A model generated the notes under the pieces. That model made no database searches. It had not been told where the DNA came from and saw only the letters and a program-made list of their open reading frames with translations. A DNA stretch of 64,000 nucleotides from an uncultured Schaedlerella sp. (lineage in GTDB: Bacteria; Bacillota; Clostridia; Lachnospirales; Lachnospiraceae): contig CAKSAJ010000002.1 of NCBI GenBank assembly GCA_934435195.1, forward strand, positions 1 to 64,000, written 5' to 3'. How positions within the stretch are numbered: position 1 is the first letter of the stretch; each line of letters begins with the position of its first letter. Positions 33,946 to 42,457 of the stretch are shown in pieces. A program made the position numbers and the translations under genes.

Positions 33946-36099
33946 TTATTCAACATCGTCTACCCAACGCATCTCGCCTGGCTCTAAGTCCAGCTCATAC
34001 ACACATTTTCCATTAATATATACATCTGTGTGCTGCGCTTCGGATGAGTTATTAATAACTGCAATCTTTTTACTTTTTGGGAATACAGTTACTTCTGTAT
34101 CAACATTTGTTACATAGTAACGCTTCATCTCTTTTTCCATGCCTGCTGCATAGTAAATAGCACGAAGAAGAATTCTGCAGTTCTGTGGTGAATACGGAAG
34201 GCCTGCGAAGTATACACTGTGTCCTTTACCATATTCATTAACAACCAGCTGGCTGTATTCTCCATCCATTGCAAGGATCTGATAGTTTTTACCCTGTGCA
34301 TAGATGCGGCTTGTTCCCTCACCAAAATCTACTTCACCATCAATATCCTCTAAGATAAAGTGATTTGCATCCATCTCATTATATTTATCTGTATTGAGAG
34401 AGAAACACATCTCACGATCTACACCAAGTACATCAGATAACTGGAAGAATCTTCCCTGATGCTGATAAGCTGTCGGCTCACCAACTCCGATGAATCCGCC
34501 TCCCTCGTCAACAAAACGACGAATACTTGTTACAACAGCTTCATCAATCCAGTTTTCTGCTCCACTGAATGCTGTATACGCATCCCCTACATTAATAATT
34601 ACTCCAATGTCGTCCGGGATACCATTTTTCACATCCTCAAAAGAAATAAATTCAACTTCGAACGGCATTCCACTTAAGCACTCCAGCACGCCTTCGGCTG
34701 AATATGTTTCTCTGTGCCAGATTGCATGATGTACCTGGTTGGACATCCACTTTCTCTGGCCACCCCAACAGTTGAGGATTGCAACCTTAAATGGTGCTAC
34801 ATAAGAAGGTGTTCCCTGCATATTTTCATGAATCTGACGGAACTCTGTAACAACATTCTGAATCTCATCGATAAATCCAGGCCAGTTGCTTGCAAGCTTT
34901 AAGTATCCGCCATATCCGATTCTGTCTAATGGTGAACGAAGAAGTGCTCGTCTTGCCTTTCTCCAGTTATCTCTTGCTTCCCCGATCGGGTCTCCGCCTT
35001 CGCAGAATACATCCGGGAAGAAATATGGTAAAAGACGTCCTTCTGTATAATCAACTCCCTTGATATCCGAAATCATACGGAGTGTCACACCACTTCCAAC
35101 AGAGCCTACAACCGCATCCAACCCGATTCCTGCAAAATATTTTCCGTAAGGTTCTGTTCCAATCCAGTGATCTCCAAGAAACATCATTGCTTCCTTGCCA
35201 TAAGAATGCACGATATCAACCATTTCTTTCGCAAGTGCACAAACTTCTATCTGCTGGAATTCAATAAAATCTCGGAATTGTTTGCTCGGCACACGGAACA
35301 TACTGTTGTGATATCCCTGATCTACGATATATTCCGGACGGAATTTATATCCTGCCCACTTTTCAAACTTCTCTAAAATATATGGACTTACGCTTGCGCT
35401 GTATCCAAACCACTCAACATACTTCTCTCTCTTCTGATCATCAAAAGTTAATGTAAATTGATGGAAAAACGTTGTAAATCGAACTACATCTATCTCCGGA
35501 TTCTCTTCACACCATCTTTTCAATTTCTCCTTTACATACTTCTGTGTTTTTGGCTGTCTCACATCATATGTTAACTGGTGAGGTGTATCCTGCCAATCAT
35601 TTGTAATAAAGTTATACATATGTACCGGATCCCAGATAAGGAATGCCAGAAAGCTTACTGTATATTCATGATATGGCTTTGTCTGAATCTCAACTTCTCC
35701 CGAAGTTTCATCAAACTCCCATTTATCCGTAGGAACAACTTCACCTGTTGTTCGATCGATCACTTCCCACCAGCGTTTTGGATCATCTAACGTATTCACC
35801 TTAAGCTGTTCTGTATGGAATCCTTCCATTAAGCGGATGCGAAGCGTTCCGCCTCTTGCTGTTACACGATTACTGATCAAATATTCCTGCTGGATCTCTT
35901 CCGGATTCGCACTCGCCCACTCATTATCTTTTCTTGTTGTATAATAAGTTGCATATTTCTTAACTGGTTCTGATAAAAGTGCTTCCGGCATCTCTGTTCC
36001 GTCACAGTCTCTTAAAGCATCCGCTCCCAAGAGATTTTTTAATCGTATTGTTTCATCAATGACATCTGCATCTGTCGGCAGCGTCAGTCTTCCTGTCAT
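33946..36099 (-). CDS. lnpA: GH112 galacto-/lacto-N-biose phosphorylase
   Basis: 717-residue cytoplasmic phosphorylase splitting galactosyl-beta-1,3-HexNAc with phosphate into galactose-1-phosphate and HexNAc. It is collinear with Bifidobacterium GLNBP: GRLTLP at the start, WEVIDRTTGEVV, IWDPVHMYNFITNDW, DVVRFTTFFHQFTL (Arg207), and the catalytic acid Asp310 in MMFLGDHWIGTEPY, matching Asp313 of GLNBP. GGAGG lies 11 nt before the ATG at 36099, and the family N-terminus supports it over 36117. It heads the locus. Selectivity among GNB, LNB and galactosyl-rhamnose cannot be read with certainty. Confidence 0.92.
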   Translation of the reverse strand: MTGRLTLPTDADVIDETIRLKNLLGADALRDCDGTEMPEALLSEPVKKYATYYTTRKDNEWASANPEEIQQEYLISNRVTARGGTLRIRLMEGFHTEQLKVNTLDDPKRWWEVIDRTTGEVVPTDKWEFDETSGEVEIQTKPYHEYTVSFLAFLIWDPVHMYNFITNDWQDTPHQLTYDVRQPKTQKYVKEKLKRWCEENPEIDVVRFTTFFHQFTLTFDDQKREKYVEWFGYSASVSPYILEKFEKWAGYKFRPEYIVDQGYHNSMFRVPSKQFRDFIEFQQIEVCALAKEMVDIVHSYGKEAMMFLGDHWIGTEPYGKYFAGIGLDAVVGSVGSGVTLRMISDIKGVDYTEGRLLPYFFPDVFCEGGDPIGEARDNWRKARRALLRSPLDRIGYGGYLKLASNWPGFIDEIQNVVTEFRQIHENMQGTPSYVAPFKVAILNCWGGQRKWMSNQVHHAIWHRETYSAEGVLECLSGMPFEVEFISFEDVKNGIPDDIGVIINVGDAYTAFSGAENWIDEAVVTSIRRFVDEGGGFIGVGEPTAYQHQGRFFQLSDVLGVDREMCFSLNTDKYNEMDANHFILEDIDGEVDFGEGTSRIYAQGKNYQILAMDGEYSQLVVNEYGKGHSVYFAGLPYSPQNCRILLRAIYYAAGMEKEMKRYYVTNVDTEVTVFPKSKKIAVINNSSEAQHTDVYINGKCVYELDLEPGEMRWVDDVE

Positions 36100-36151
36100 C
36101 AATATGCTTCCCTCCAAATAACTTATATATTGTTTTTCATTTGATAGCTAA

Positions 36152-36180
36152 AGTATACCGATTCCCCAAATTGATATCAA
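36152..36180 (-). promoter_or_regulatory. Promoter of the GH112 operon
   Basis: TTGATA (36175-36180), 17-nt spacer, TATACT (36152-36157), about 50 nt upstream of the GH112 start. The rest of 36100-36404 is AT-rich and carries a TATAAT at 36255-36260 that may serve the divergent AraC gene. Confidence 0.65.
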
Positions 36181-36404
36181 TTTCTTTATTGCTCGATTTG
36201 TTATGTTTTTTGCTGTTTCGTCACTAAAATACTGTTTTTTCTTGTTTATTTATGTATAATATGTTTAACAAACAGTTTCATTCCAATATTTTTTCGTCTT
36301 TTTTACAAATTTATTTTAAAATTATTGCTTTTTTTATATGTGATATATAAAATTTGTTCAATTCAAAAATTTACGTAACAGCTATAATTAAGAGGTATCT
36401 ATCT

Positions 36405-37256
36405 ATGAGTAACGAATTTATTAATCTCGGTTCTACAAAGAACCATGAAGATTTTCAGCTTCGCTATATTTCTTTTTCAAAGTACGAAGGTGATTGGCAG
36501 TCCTTGCCACATACCCATCAATTTTCGGAACTTTTCTATGTTCTTCATGGAGAAGGTGTTTTCTATATAGAAAATGAAAAAATCTCTGTAAAAACAGATG
36601 ATTTAATGATCATTAATCCCAACGTAGAACACACAGAGAGAACCCTTCCTAACAATCCTATGGAATATATTGTATTCGGCGTCGAAGGACTTGCTTTTTC
36701 TTTTACGGATTCAGATCAAGAAACACCAAAAGGGTATAGCTTCTATAGTTATGGTTCTGATAAGAATCAGTTTATAAATTTCGCTCAATTGATGATGCAT
36801 GAATTTGAAAATAAAAAACAGGGATTTGAAAAAGTATGTCATGGATTGTTGCAGGTTCTTTTAGTATATATTTCCAGGAAACAGAATCTCTCCGTTATTT
36901 CAGATTCATCTTTCCATCTTTCAAAAGAATGTGCACTTGCCAAACGATACATTGATATAAATTACTCCCAAAATATCACTTTAGACTCTTTGGCTGAAAT
37001 TACACATATCAATAAGTTTTATTTAGCCCATTCTTTTACCGAGTGTATCGGTCAATCGCCAATCAACTACTTGGCGAATAGGAGAATTGAAGCGTGCAAA
37101 GAACTTTTAACGACATCCGATTTCTCTGTAACGCAGATTGCTTCCAGTGCCGGGTTTTCTTCCCAGTCCTATTTTTCACAGCTTTTTAATAAGAAGGTAG
37201 GGATGTCGCCACGACAATATCGGAAATTGTATTCAAATAAAGTTAATAATAAATAA
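36405..37256 (+). CDS. AraC-family regulator of the LNB/GNB locus
   Basis: 283-residue regulator: cupin sensor (SLPHTHQFSELFYVLHGEGV and IINPNVEHTERTL) plus C-terminal AraC DNA-binding domain (SQNITLDSLAEITHINKFYL; VTQIASSAGFSSQSYFSQLF; KKVGMSPRQYRK). It is the only plus-strand gene here and is divergent from the GH112 operon, the usual position for its local activator. AGAGGT eight bases before the ATG at 36405 sets the start; the frame upstream opens only with TTG. Inducer inferred to be LNB, GNB or a breakdown product. Confidence 0.87.
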   Translation: MSNEFINLGSTKNHEDFQLRYISFSKYEGDWQSLPHTHQFSELFYVLHGEGVFYIENEKISVKTDDLMIINPNVEHTERTLPNNPMEYIVFGVEGLAFSFTDSDQETPKGYSFYSYGSDKNQFINFAQLMMHEFENKKQGFEKVCHGLLQVLLVYISRKQNLSVISDSSFHLSKECALAKRYIDINYSQNITLDSLAEITHINKFYLAHSFTECIGQSPINYLANRRIEACKELLTTSDFSVTQIASSAGFSSQSYFSQLFNKKVGMSPRQYRKLYSNKVNNK

Positions 37257-37286
37257 AGGGTGGCGAAAAGCCACCCTTTATTTTTG
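37254..37286. terminator. Bidirectional terminator between araC and nrdD
   Basis: TAAAGGGTGGC and GCCACCCTTTA form an 11-bp stem with loop GAAAA, followed by TTTTT on plus; on minus a T/A-rich tail follows. It serves convergent genes. Confidence 0.85.
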
Positions 37287-37299
37287 GTTTTAAGTTTTT

Positions 37300-39516
37300 T
37301 TATTTGTACTCTGGATTTGTATGATTAGATAAATGCAATACTCTGTCTTTAATCTCCTGTGTACGTCCCTGATTCCAGAACTGTGTTCCGATATATCCAC
37401 ATGTTCTGCGGGCTACCGACATCTTTGACTGATCACGATTTCCGCAATTTGGGCATTCCCACACCAGTTTACCGGAATCTTCCTCTATAATCTTAATCTC
37501 TCCGTCATATCCGCAACATTCACAATAATCACTCTTTGTATTCAACTCTGCATACATGATGTTTTCATAAATAAACTTCATAACAGCTAATACTGCAGGA
37601 ATGTTATTCTGCATATTCGGAACTTCCACATAGCTGATTGCACCACCTGGTGAAAGCTTCTGGAATTCAGCTTCAAATTTCAATTTACTAAATGCATCAA
37701 TCTCTTCTGAAACATGTACATGATAACTATTTGTAATATAATTCTTATCTGTAACTCCCGGAATGATTCCAAAACGCTTCTGTAAGCATTTTGAGAATTT
37801 GTAAGTTGTAGACTCCATCGGTGTTCCGTAAATGGAATAACTGATATGCTCAGCTGCTTTCCACTCATTACATTTATCATTCAAATGCTGCATAACTTTA
37901 AGTGCAAATGGTTTTGCTTCCGGATCTGTATGTGATTTACCATACATTCTCATACACATCTCATAAAGTCCTGCATAGCCAAGAGAAATCGTTGAATATC
38001 CATCATATAATAATTTATCGATTGTCTCGCCTTTTTTCAATCGTGCAAGTGCACCATTCTGCCACAAGATCGGAGCCACATCGGAAATTGTTCCTTTCAG
38101 ACGCTCATGTCTGCAACGAAGTGCTCGATGACACAATTCAAGACGCTCATCCAAAATTCTCCAGAACTCATCCATATCTCCGTTTGAAGAACATGCTACA
38201 TCTACGAGGTTGATGGTAACAACTCCCTGATTGAATCGTCCGTAGAACTTATGCGAACCATCTGCATTGAGCTGGCTATCCTCAACGGTAAGGAACGAAC
38301 GACATCCCATACATGGATAAACTTCGCCTTTTTTCAGTTCCTTCATGATCTTTGCAGAAATATAATCCGGAACCATTCTCTTTGCTGTACACTGTGCAGC
38401 TAACTCTGTTAAGTGCCAGTATTTTGAATCTTCTGTAATATTATCTTCATCCAGCACGTAAATCAGTTTTGGGAACGCCGGTGTGATCCATACACCTTTC
38501 TCGTTCTTTACGCCCTGCATTCTCTGGATCAATACCTCTTCAATAATAGTTGCCAGATCGTCTCTTGTCTTGCCTTCCGGCACTTCATCCAGATACATAA
38601 ACATCGTTACAAATGGTGCCTGCCCATTACATGTCATCAAGGTAATAAGCTGATACTGGATTGTCTGAATACCGCTTCTTACTTCATCACGAAGTCGGCG
38701 CTCTGTCACTTTATCAATAATTGTCTCATCTAATACTTCGCCACATTCTTTACGCTCTGCAATAACATTTGCACGAATTTTCTTTCGGCTAATGTCAACA
38801 AACGGTGCCAAATGTGCCAGAGTGAATGACTGTCCACCATACTGGTTACTTGCAACCTGTGCAACAATCTGTGTTGTCACGTTACATGCTGTAAAAAAGC
38901 TGTGTGGTTTCTCAATCATAGTTTCACTGATCACTGTACCATTCTGAAGCATATCTTCCAGGTTGATCAAATCACAGTTGTGTTCTCTCTGTGCAAAGTA
39001 ATCTGTATCATGGAAATGGATAATTCCCTGCTCATGTGCCTGCACAATTTCTTCCGGCAGTAGTACACGTCTTGAAAGATCCTTGCTGACCTCTCCTGCC
39101 ATATAATCTCTCTGTGTTGAGTTGATTACCGGATTCTTATTCGAATTTTCCTGTTTCACTTCTTCGTTGATATGATCCAACAATGCAAGAATACCATTAT
39201 CTGTTGTGTTGGACTTTCTCTTCATCTCACGTTTATAACGATAGCGGACATACTTCTGTGCTACCTCGTATCCTCGCATCTCCATGATACCGGTCTCAAC
39301 GAGATCTTGAATATCTTCTACATTCACTGCATGAGTAGATTCTTCTACTTCTTTTGCAATCTTATCTGCAATTGCTGAAATCTGGAAGATGTTAATCTGA
39401 TGGAGATTATCAACTTCTTCATTCGCCTTTTCAATTGCATGTGTAATCTTGGAAATGTCGAAAGATACCTCTTTTCCATTCCTTTTTATTACTTTTGTTT
39501 TTACCTCCGGGCTCAT
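37300..39516 (-). CDS. nrdD: Anaerobic ribonucleoside-triphosphate reductase
   Basis: 738-residue class III ribonucleotide reductase. An ATP-cone (about 5-95) with VIKRNGKEVSFDISKI precedes the glycyl-radical barrel; the radical loop reads RRTCGYIGTQFWNQGRTQEI near the C-terminus, and a zinc site is formed by CECCGYDG and CPNCG. AGGAGG eight bases before the ATG at 39516 sets the start. Expression is expected to be repressed by NrdR, given paired boxes upstream. Its activase NrdG is encoded at 24 kb. Confidence 0.95.
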   Translation of the reverse strand: MSPEVKTKVIKRNGKEVSFDISKITHAIEKANEEVDNLHQINIFQISAIADKIAKEVEESTHAVNVEDIQDLVETGIMEMRGYEVAQKYVRYRYKREMKRKSNTTDNGILALLDHINEEVKQENSNKNPVINSTQRDYMAGEVSKDLSRRVLLPEEIVQAHEQGIIHFHDTDYFAQREHNCDLINLEDMLQNGTVISETMIEKPHSFFTACNVTTQIVAQVASNQYGGQSFTLAHLAPFVDISRKKIRANVIAERKECGEVLDETIIDKVTERRLRDEVRSGIQTIQYQLITLMTCNGQAPFVTMFMYLDEVPEGKTRDDLATIIEEVLIQRMQGVKNEKGVWITPAFPKLIYVLDEDNITEDSKYWHLTELAAQCTAKRMVPDYISAKIMKELKKGEVYPCMGCRSFLTVEDSQLNADGSHKFYGRFNQGVVTINLVDVACSSNGDMDEFWRILDERLELCHRALRCRHERLKGTISDVAPILWQNGALARLKKGETIDKLLYDGYSTISLGYAGLYEMCMRMYGKSHTDPEAKPFALKVMQHLNDKCNEWKAAEHISYSIYGTPMESTTYKFSKCLQKRFGIIPGVTDKNYITNSYHVHVSEEIDAFSKLKFEAEFQKLSPGGAISYVEVPNMQNNIPAVLAVMKFIYENIMYAELNTKSDYCECCGYDGEIKIIEEDSGKLVWECPNCGNRDQSKMSVARRTCGYIGTQFWNQGRTQEIKDRVLHLSNHTNPEYK

Positions 39517-39531
39517 CACAATCTCCTCCTG

Positions 39532-39579
39532 TTACTATATATTCCGTTCTATACTTTTTCCATACACAATATCTTGTGT
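39532..39579 (-). promoter_or_regulatory. Paired NrdR boxes upstream of nrdD
   Basis: ACACAATATCTTGTGT (39564-39579) matches the NrdR box consensus. A weaker box (CTATATATTC core, 39532-39547) lies exactly 32 nt away, the helical phasing required for cooperative NrdR binding. Confidence 0.8.
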
Positions 39580-39654
39580 GAAGTGTCTGCATCTATCATA
39601 CATCATCTTGCACAGAAAAGGAAGTACAAATTTAAGACTTTTCTTTTCTCGTTT

Positions 39655-39945
39655 TCAGACAATTTCATTTTTTGGCTCAACCAATAGGGTTTGAGCCACT
39701 TTATTTTTACCAGATATCAATTGTATTTTTTTTATACGTGATAATTGCTTGACAGCATATTCTCGTCGCATCGCTTCTTCTTTTGTATCAAAAGTTTCAT
39801 AATATACCAGCTCTACGGGACATCTGCTTTTTGTATACTTTGCCCCTTTTCCTGCATTATGATCCTTTATCCTTTTTTCCAGATTATTCGTCCATCCGGT
39901 ATAAAAACTGCCGTCTTTACATTTCAAAATATAAGTATAGTTCAT
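39655..39945 (-). CDS. GIY-YIG domain protein (UPF0213-like)
   Basis: 96-residue single-domain GIY-YIG nuclease-fold protein: YTYILKC..FYTGWTNNLEKRI gives the two tripeptides and the conserved Arg, and REYAVKQLSRIKK holds the conserved Glu. The role of these small proteins is largely unknown. The ATG at 39945 opens the domain; an ATG at 39978 lies inside a perfect hairpin and is rejected. The ribosome site (AAAGGG) is rather distant, so the start is less certain. Confidence 0.8.
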   Translation of the reverse strand: MNYTYILKCKDGSFYTGWTNNLEKRIKDHNAGKGAKYTKSRCPVELVYYETFDTKEEAMRREYAVKQLSRIKKIQLISGKNKVAQTLLVEPKNEIV

Positions 39946-39966
39946 ATTTTCTTTTTTCCCTTTAAA

Positions 39967-39993
39967 TGCCGGGAGCAACTCCTGCTCCCGGCA
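39967..39993. terminator. Perfect 11-bp hairpin before the GIY-YIG gene
   Basis: TGCCGGGAGCA and TGCTCCCGGCA with loop ACTCC. Tails are only weakly T-rich on either strand, so termination is possible but not certain. Confidence 0.5.
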
Positions 39994-40076
39994 TTCTTTC
40001 TTTGCGCACTAAAGAGTATTCTACACCATACATTGTTTATAATGCAAGCCCAAGTCTGCGTTTTATTAAATCTGCA

Positions 40077-40108
40077 CAAAAAGACGCAGACATTACTGTC
40101 TGCGTCTC
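40077..40108 (-). terminator. Terminator of the tRNA-Ala/tRNA-Asn transcript
   Basis: AGACGCAGAC and GTCTGCGTCT form a perfect 10-bp stem with a 7-nt loop, followed by TTTTT on the minus strand, eight bases past tRNA-Asn. Confidence 0.9.
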
Positions 40109-40115
40109 ACTTCAA

Positions 40116-40187
40116 CTCCCCGAGTTGGGTTCGAACCAACGACCCTTCGGTTAACAGCCGAATGCTCTGCCGCTGAGCTATCGAGGA
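40116..40187 (-). tRNA. tRNA-Asn (GTT)
   Basis: 72-nt cloverleaf: acceptor TCCTCGA with TCGGGGA, anticodon stem TTCGG/CCGAA with loop CTGTTAA giving GTT, T-arm GTTGG-TTCGAAC-CCAAC. CCA not encoded. Confidence 0.95.
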
Positions 40188-40204
40188 ATACCTATATTCA
40201 ATTT

Positions 40205-40230
40205 ATCCCAGTATCAATTGATACTGGGAT
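40205..40230. repeat. Perfect 26-nt palindrome between two tRNAs
   Basis: ATCCCAGTATCAA is followed directly by its reverse complement. It lies between tRNA-Ala and tRNA-Asn with no T run, so it may be a processing hairpin rather than a terminator. Confidence 0.6.
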
Positions 40231-40233
40231 AAG

Positions 40234-40306
40234 TGGAGAATACGAGATTCGAACTCGTGACCTCCTGCTTGCAAGGCAGGCGCTCTCCCAACTGAGCTAA
40301 TCCCCC
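40234..40306 (-). tRNA. tRNA-Ala (TGC)
   Basis: 73-nt cloverleaf: acceptor GGGGGAT with ATTCTCC (two G-U), anticodon stem CCTGC/GCAGG with loop CTTGCAA giving TGC, T-arm ACGAG-TTCGAAT-CTCGT, discriminator A. Confidence 0.95.
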
Positions 40307-40335
40307 ATAACATTGTTTTGTCTTACAACTTCTAT

Positions 40336-40365
40336 AGGATAACATAACCCCATAAAAGTTGTCAA
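40336..40365 (-). promoter_or_regulatory. Promoter of the tRNA-Ala/tRNA-Asn unit
   Basis: TTGACA (40360-40365), 18-nt spacer, TATCCT (40336-40341), about 30 nt upstream of tRNA-Ala. Confidence 0.65.
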
Positions 40366-40375
40366 GACAATTTTT

Positions 40376-41194
40376 TTAAAATGACAGCAATTTTGTCAGC
40401 AGCGGATTCATTTGATACAATCCCGTGAGAACCGGACTTTTCTCGATCAACTCAAAACATTGTTTTCCTACATCTGATGAATAAACAAGTGTCAGCACAA
40501 GAAACAGCAGCCAGACAATCACCAGTGCGACTCCCAGCCCCAGCACTCCGCCTCCGCAATGATTCAGAAAGCCAAGCATCGGCAGCTCGCCTATAATGTC
40601 CACGGCCACTATCAGCGCCCGTACGATCACAAACGTCAATACAAATGTAACCAGGAATGATAGTATCTTTATCACCATTCTGGAGATATATTCCGCAACA
40701 TAATTTGGAAATTTGGACACGCCCAGTTCATCATAAATTTCTGAATTATTATTTTCCAGCAAAGCGGTCTTTAAAAACGATGGCAAATTTGATTTTTCAA
40801 TCAAACTGATCTGCTGTTCCTTCGGAATTTCTCCAATAACATTCAAAATATCATCTGTTGTGATCCCGATTCTCTTCCAGTCCTCATTTGCAATATTTTG
40901 CAATGTATCATCATCAATATTTGCAAATGGTGTCCCTGTCAGATCCTTTCCCTCGAAAATAGAACCCGACACCTCCGGCATAAACGATTCTACACACTTC
41001 TTTTCTATCATTTCATCTATCGGTGTATATTTTGCCAATGCATCTGCCACATATGGGGATAAATACATCATGATCACAATTGTCAGAACCGATGACAATA
41101 ATGATAATCCAATTTTAAAAAATCCTCTTATATATCCCACTGCAATGCACAGTAAAAATATTACTCCTACAATAATCAACAACCAGTTATCCAT
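40376..41194 (-). CDS. CvpA family membrane protein
   Basis: 272 residues, four to five membrane segments: an N-terminal pair (LLIIVGVIFLLCIAVGYIRG then FFKIGLSLLSS, the CvpA signature) and C-terminal helices (FLVTFVLTFVIVRALIVAVD; GFLNHCGGGVLGLGVALVIV), with a long extracytoplasmic insert of about 120 residues between. CvpA proteins are linked to colicin V production and envelope homeostasis; the function is poorly defined. It is the last gene of the LysM-DUF5711-CvpA operon, 9 nt after DUF5711. Confidence 0.8.
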   Translation of the reverse strand: MDNWLLIIVGVIFLLCIAVGYIRGFFKIGLSLLSSVLTIVIMMYLSPYVADALAKYTPIDEMIEKKCVESFMPEVSGSIFEGKDLTGTPFANIDDDTLQNIANEDWKRIGITTDDILNVIGEIPKEQQISLIEKSNLPSFLKTALLENNNSEIYDELGVSKFPNYVAEYISRMVIKILSFLVTFVLTFVIVRALIVAVDIIGELPMLGFLNHCGGGVLGLGVALVIVWLLFLVLTLVYSSDVGKQCFELIEKSPVLTGLYQMNPLLTKLLSF

Positions 41195-41203
41195 ATTTTT
41201 CTC

Positions 41204-42397
41204 CTATCGTACCAGATAAATCACGCGCAATTCATTTGTACCCATCACCCAGTATTTATTAATTCCATTTGCCGGAATGACTGATAAAATATTCATTCCC
41301 AAATCCTTATTAATCCTCTCTACGCCTGTCTTTGTGATAACGCAGTATCTGCTTCCTTCATACATAATAATCTCGCTTCCGACCATGCTGACATTGCTAT
41401 ATTCGCCTTTTATGTCTTTACACATAACCTGCTTTCCTGCCTTGTTATACAAACACACTTCATAACCGGTTTTATCTTCTTTCAACAAAATGAAACCGAT
41501 ATATTTTGATGTATGAAAGGTACTCTGGATTTCTTGCTTCAACGTAACTTCTTTCTTTTTCTTCGGAACATCCTTACCTGAATAGATTATAAAAGAATGA
41601 TCGGAAACAACTACCAGATTGGATTTATCCATAAAATAAATTTCCGGCATAATCTCTTCATCATATTCTTTCTGACTGACGATATGATTTGTTTTATTCT
41701 TACCTTTTTCTCCGAAATTGTAACAAATCACTTTTGATTTGAGGCTTCCGCTTCCTGTATCCAGATAAGTCACTGCCAGCACTGTACCGTCTTCGGACAT
41801 ATCCAATGCGGTCGGGTATCCGAGACTGCTTACCGAAACTTCATTTTCCACCAAAATATTACCCGAAGAATCATAAGTCACTATGTAAGGTGTATTCCCA
41901 TTCTTCAAAATTATGCTTATAACACCTTGATTTGAAATAGAAATCTTTTCAACCGGCAATGTCGTCTCAAATTCCCCTTTTAACCCTTTACGGTCAAAAA
42001 TCTGAACTGAGTTTCCTCCGCAATCAGCAATGGCAAACACGTTTTTATTTACATCAATGATTGGATTTTTAAATTGTCCTGACTGAATCCACAACTCTTT
42101 ATTCTTATGATTTAAATATGTCACACCATTTCTGCTATAACGAACAATTCCATTGTGAAATGCAACATATTGATTGTTATCTGACGATGTCTTTGTGTAG
42201 GATGCTGCTTTATAAACCTTTGAATATGCGTGTTCTGTTATAAGCATATAAGTTCCGGCCACTACCATAATAAGAAAAAAGAGAATTGTCGCATTTCTCT
42301 TTGCCCGGGCAGTCCGGTGTTTTCTTGTCAAACGGTTTATTTCTTCCATTGACAATAATCCCGCCGCCTTCAGTGTAGATTTTCTCTTTCGTGCCAT
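41204..42397 (-). CDS. DUF5711-like membrane-anchored beta-propeller protein
   Basis: 397 residues: short basic N-terminus, one membrane helix (ATILFFLIMVVAGTYMLI, about 38-56) and a large outer domain made of repeated four-strand units (NPIIDVNKNVFAIADCGGNS; GYPTALDMSEDGTVLAVTYL), which looks like a seven-bladed propeller. The family assignment DUF5711 is from recall of similar clostridial proteins next to cvpA. GAGGGA eight bases before 42397 sets the start; 42445 is rejected. It lies between LysM and CvpA genes, so a cell-envelope role is inferred. Confidence 0.7.
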   Translation of the reverse strand: MARKRKSTLKAAGLLSMEEINRLTRKHRTARAKRNATILFFLIMVVAGTYMLITEHAYSKVYKAASYTKTSSDNNQYVAFHNGIVRYSRNGVTYLNHKNKELWIQSGQFKNPIIDVNKNVFAIADCGGNSVQIFDRKGLKGEFETTLPVEKISISNQGVISIILKNGNTPYIVTYDSSGNILVENEVSVSSLGYPTALDMSEDGTVLAVTYLDTGSGSLKSKVICYNFGEKGKNKTNHIVSQKEYDEEIMPEIYFMDKSNLVVVSDHSFIIYSGKDVPKKKKEVTLKQEIQSTFHTSKYIGFILLKEDKTGYEVCLYNKAGKQVMCKDIKGEYSNVSMVGSEIIMYEGSRYCVITKTGVERINKDLGMNILSVIPANGINKYWVMGTNELRVIYLVR

Positions 42398-42457
42398 ATT
42401 ATACTTCCCTCTTAATATGTTTTTCCAACGCTTACTAACGCTCATTATAGCATGAAG

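Noticed and set aside
40205..40230. Operator or terminator between the tRNAs
   Set aside because: Perfect palindrome but no T run; tRNA-Asn lacks its own evident promoter, so a processing hairpin is more likely.
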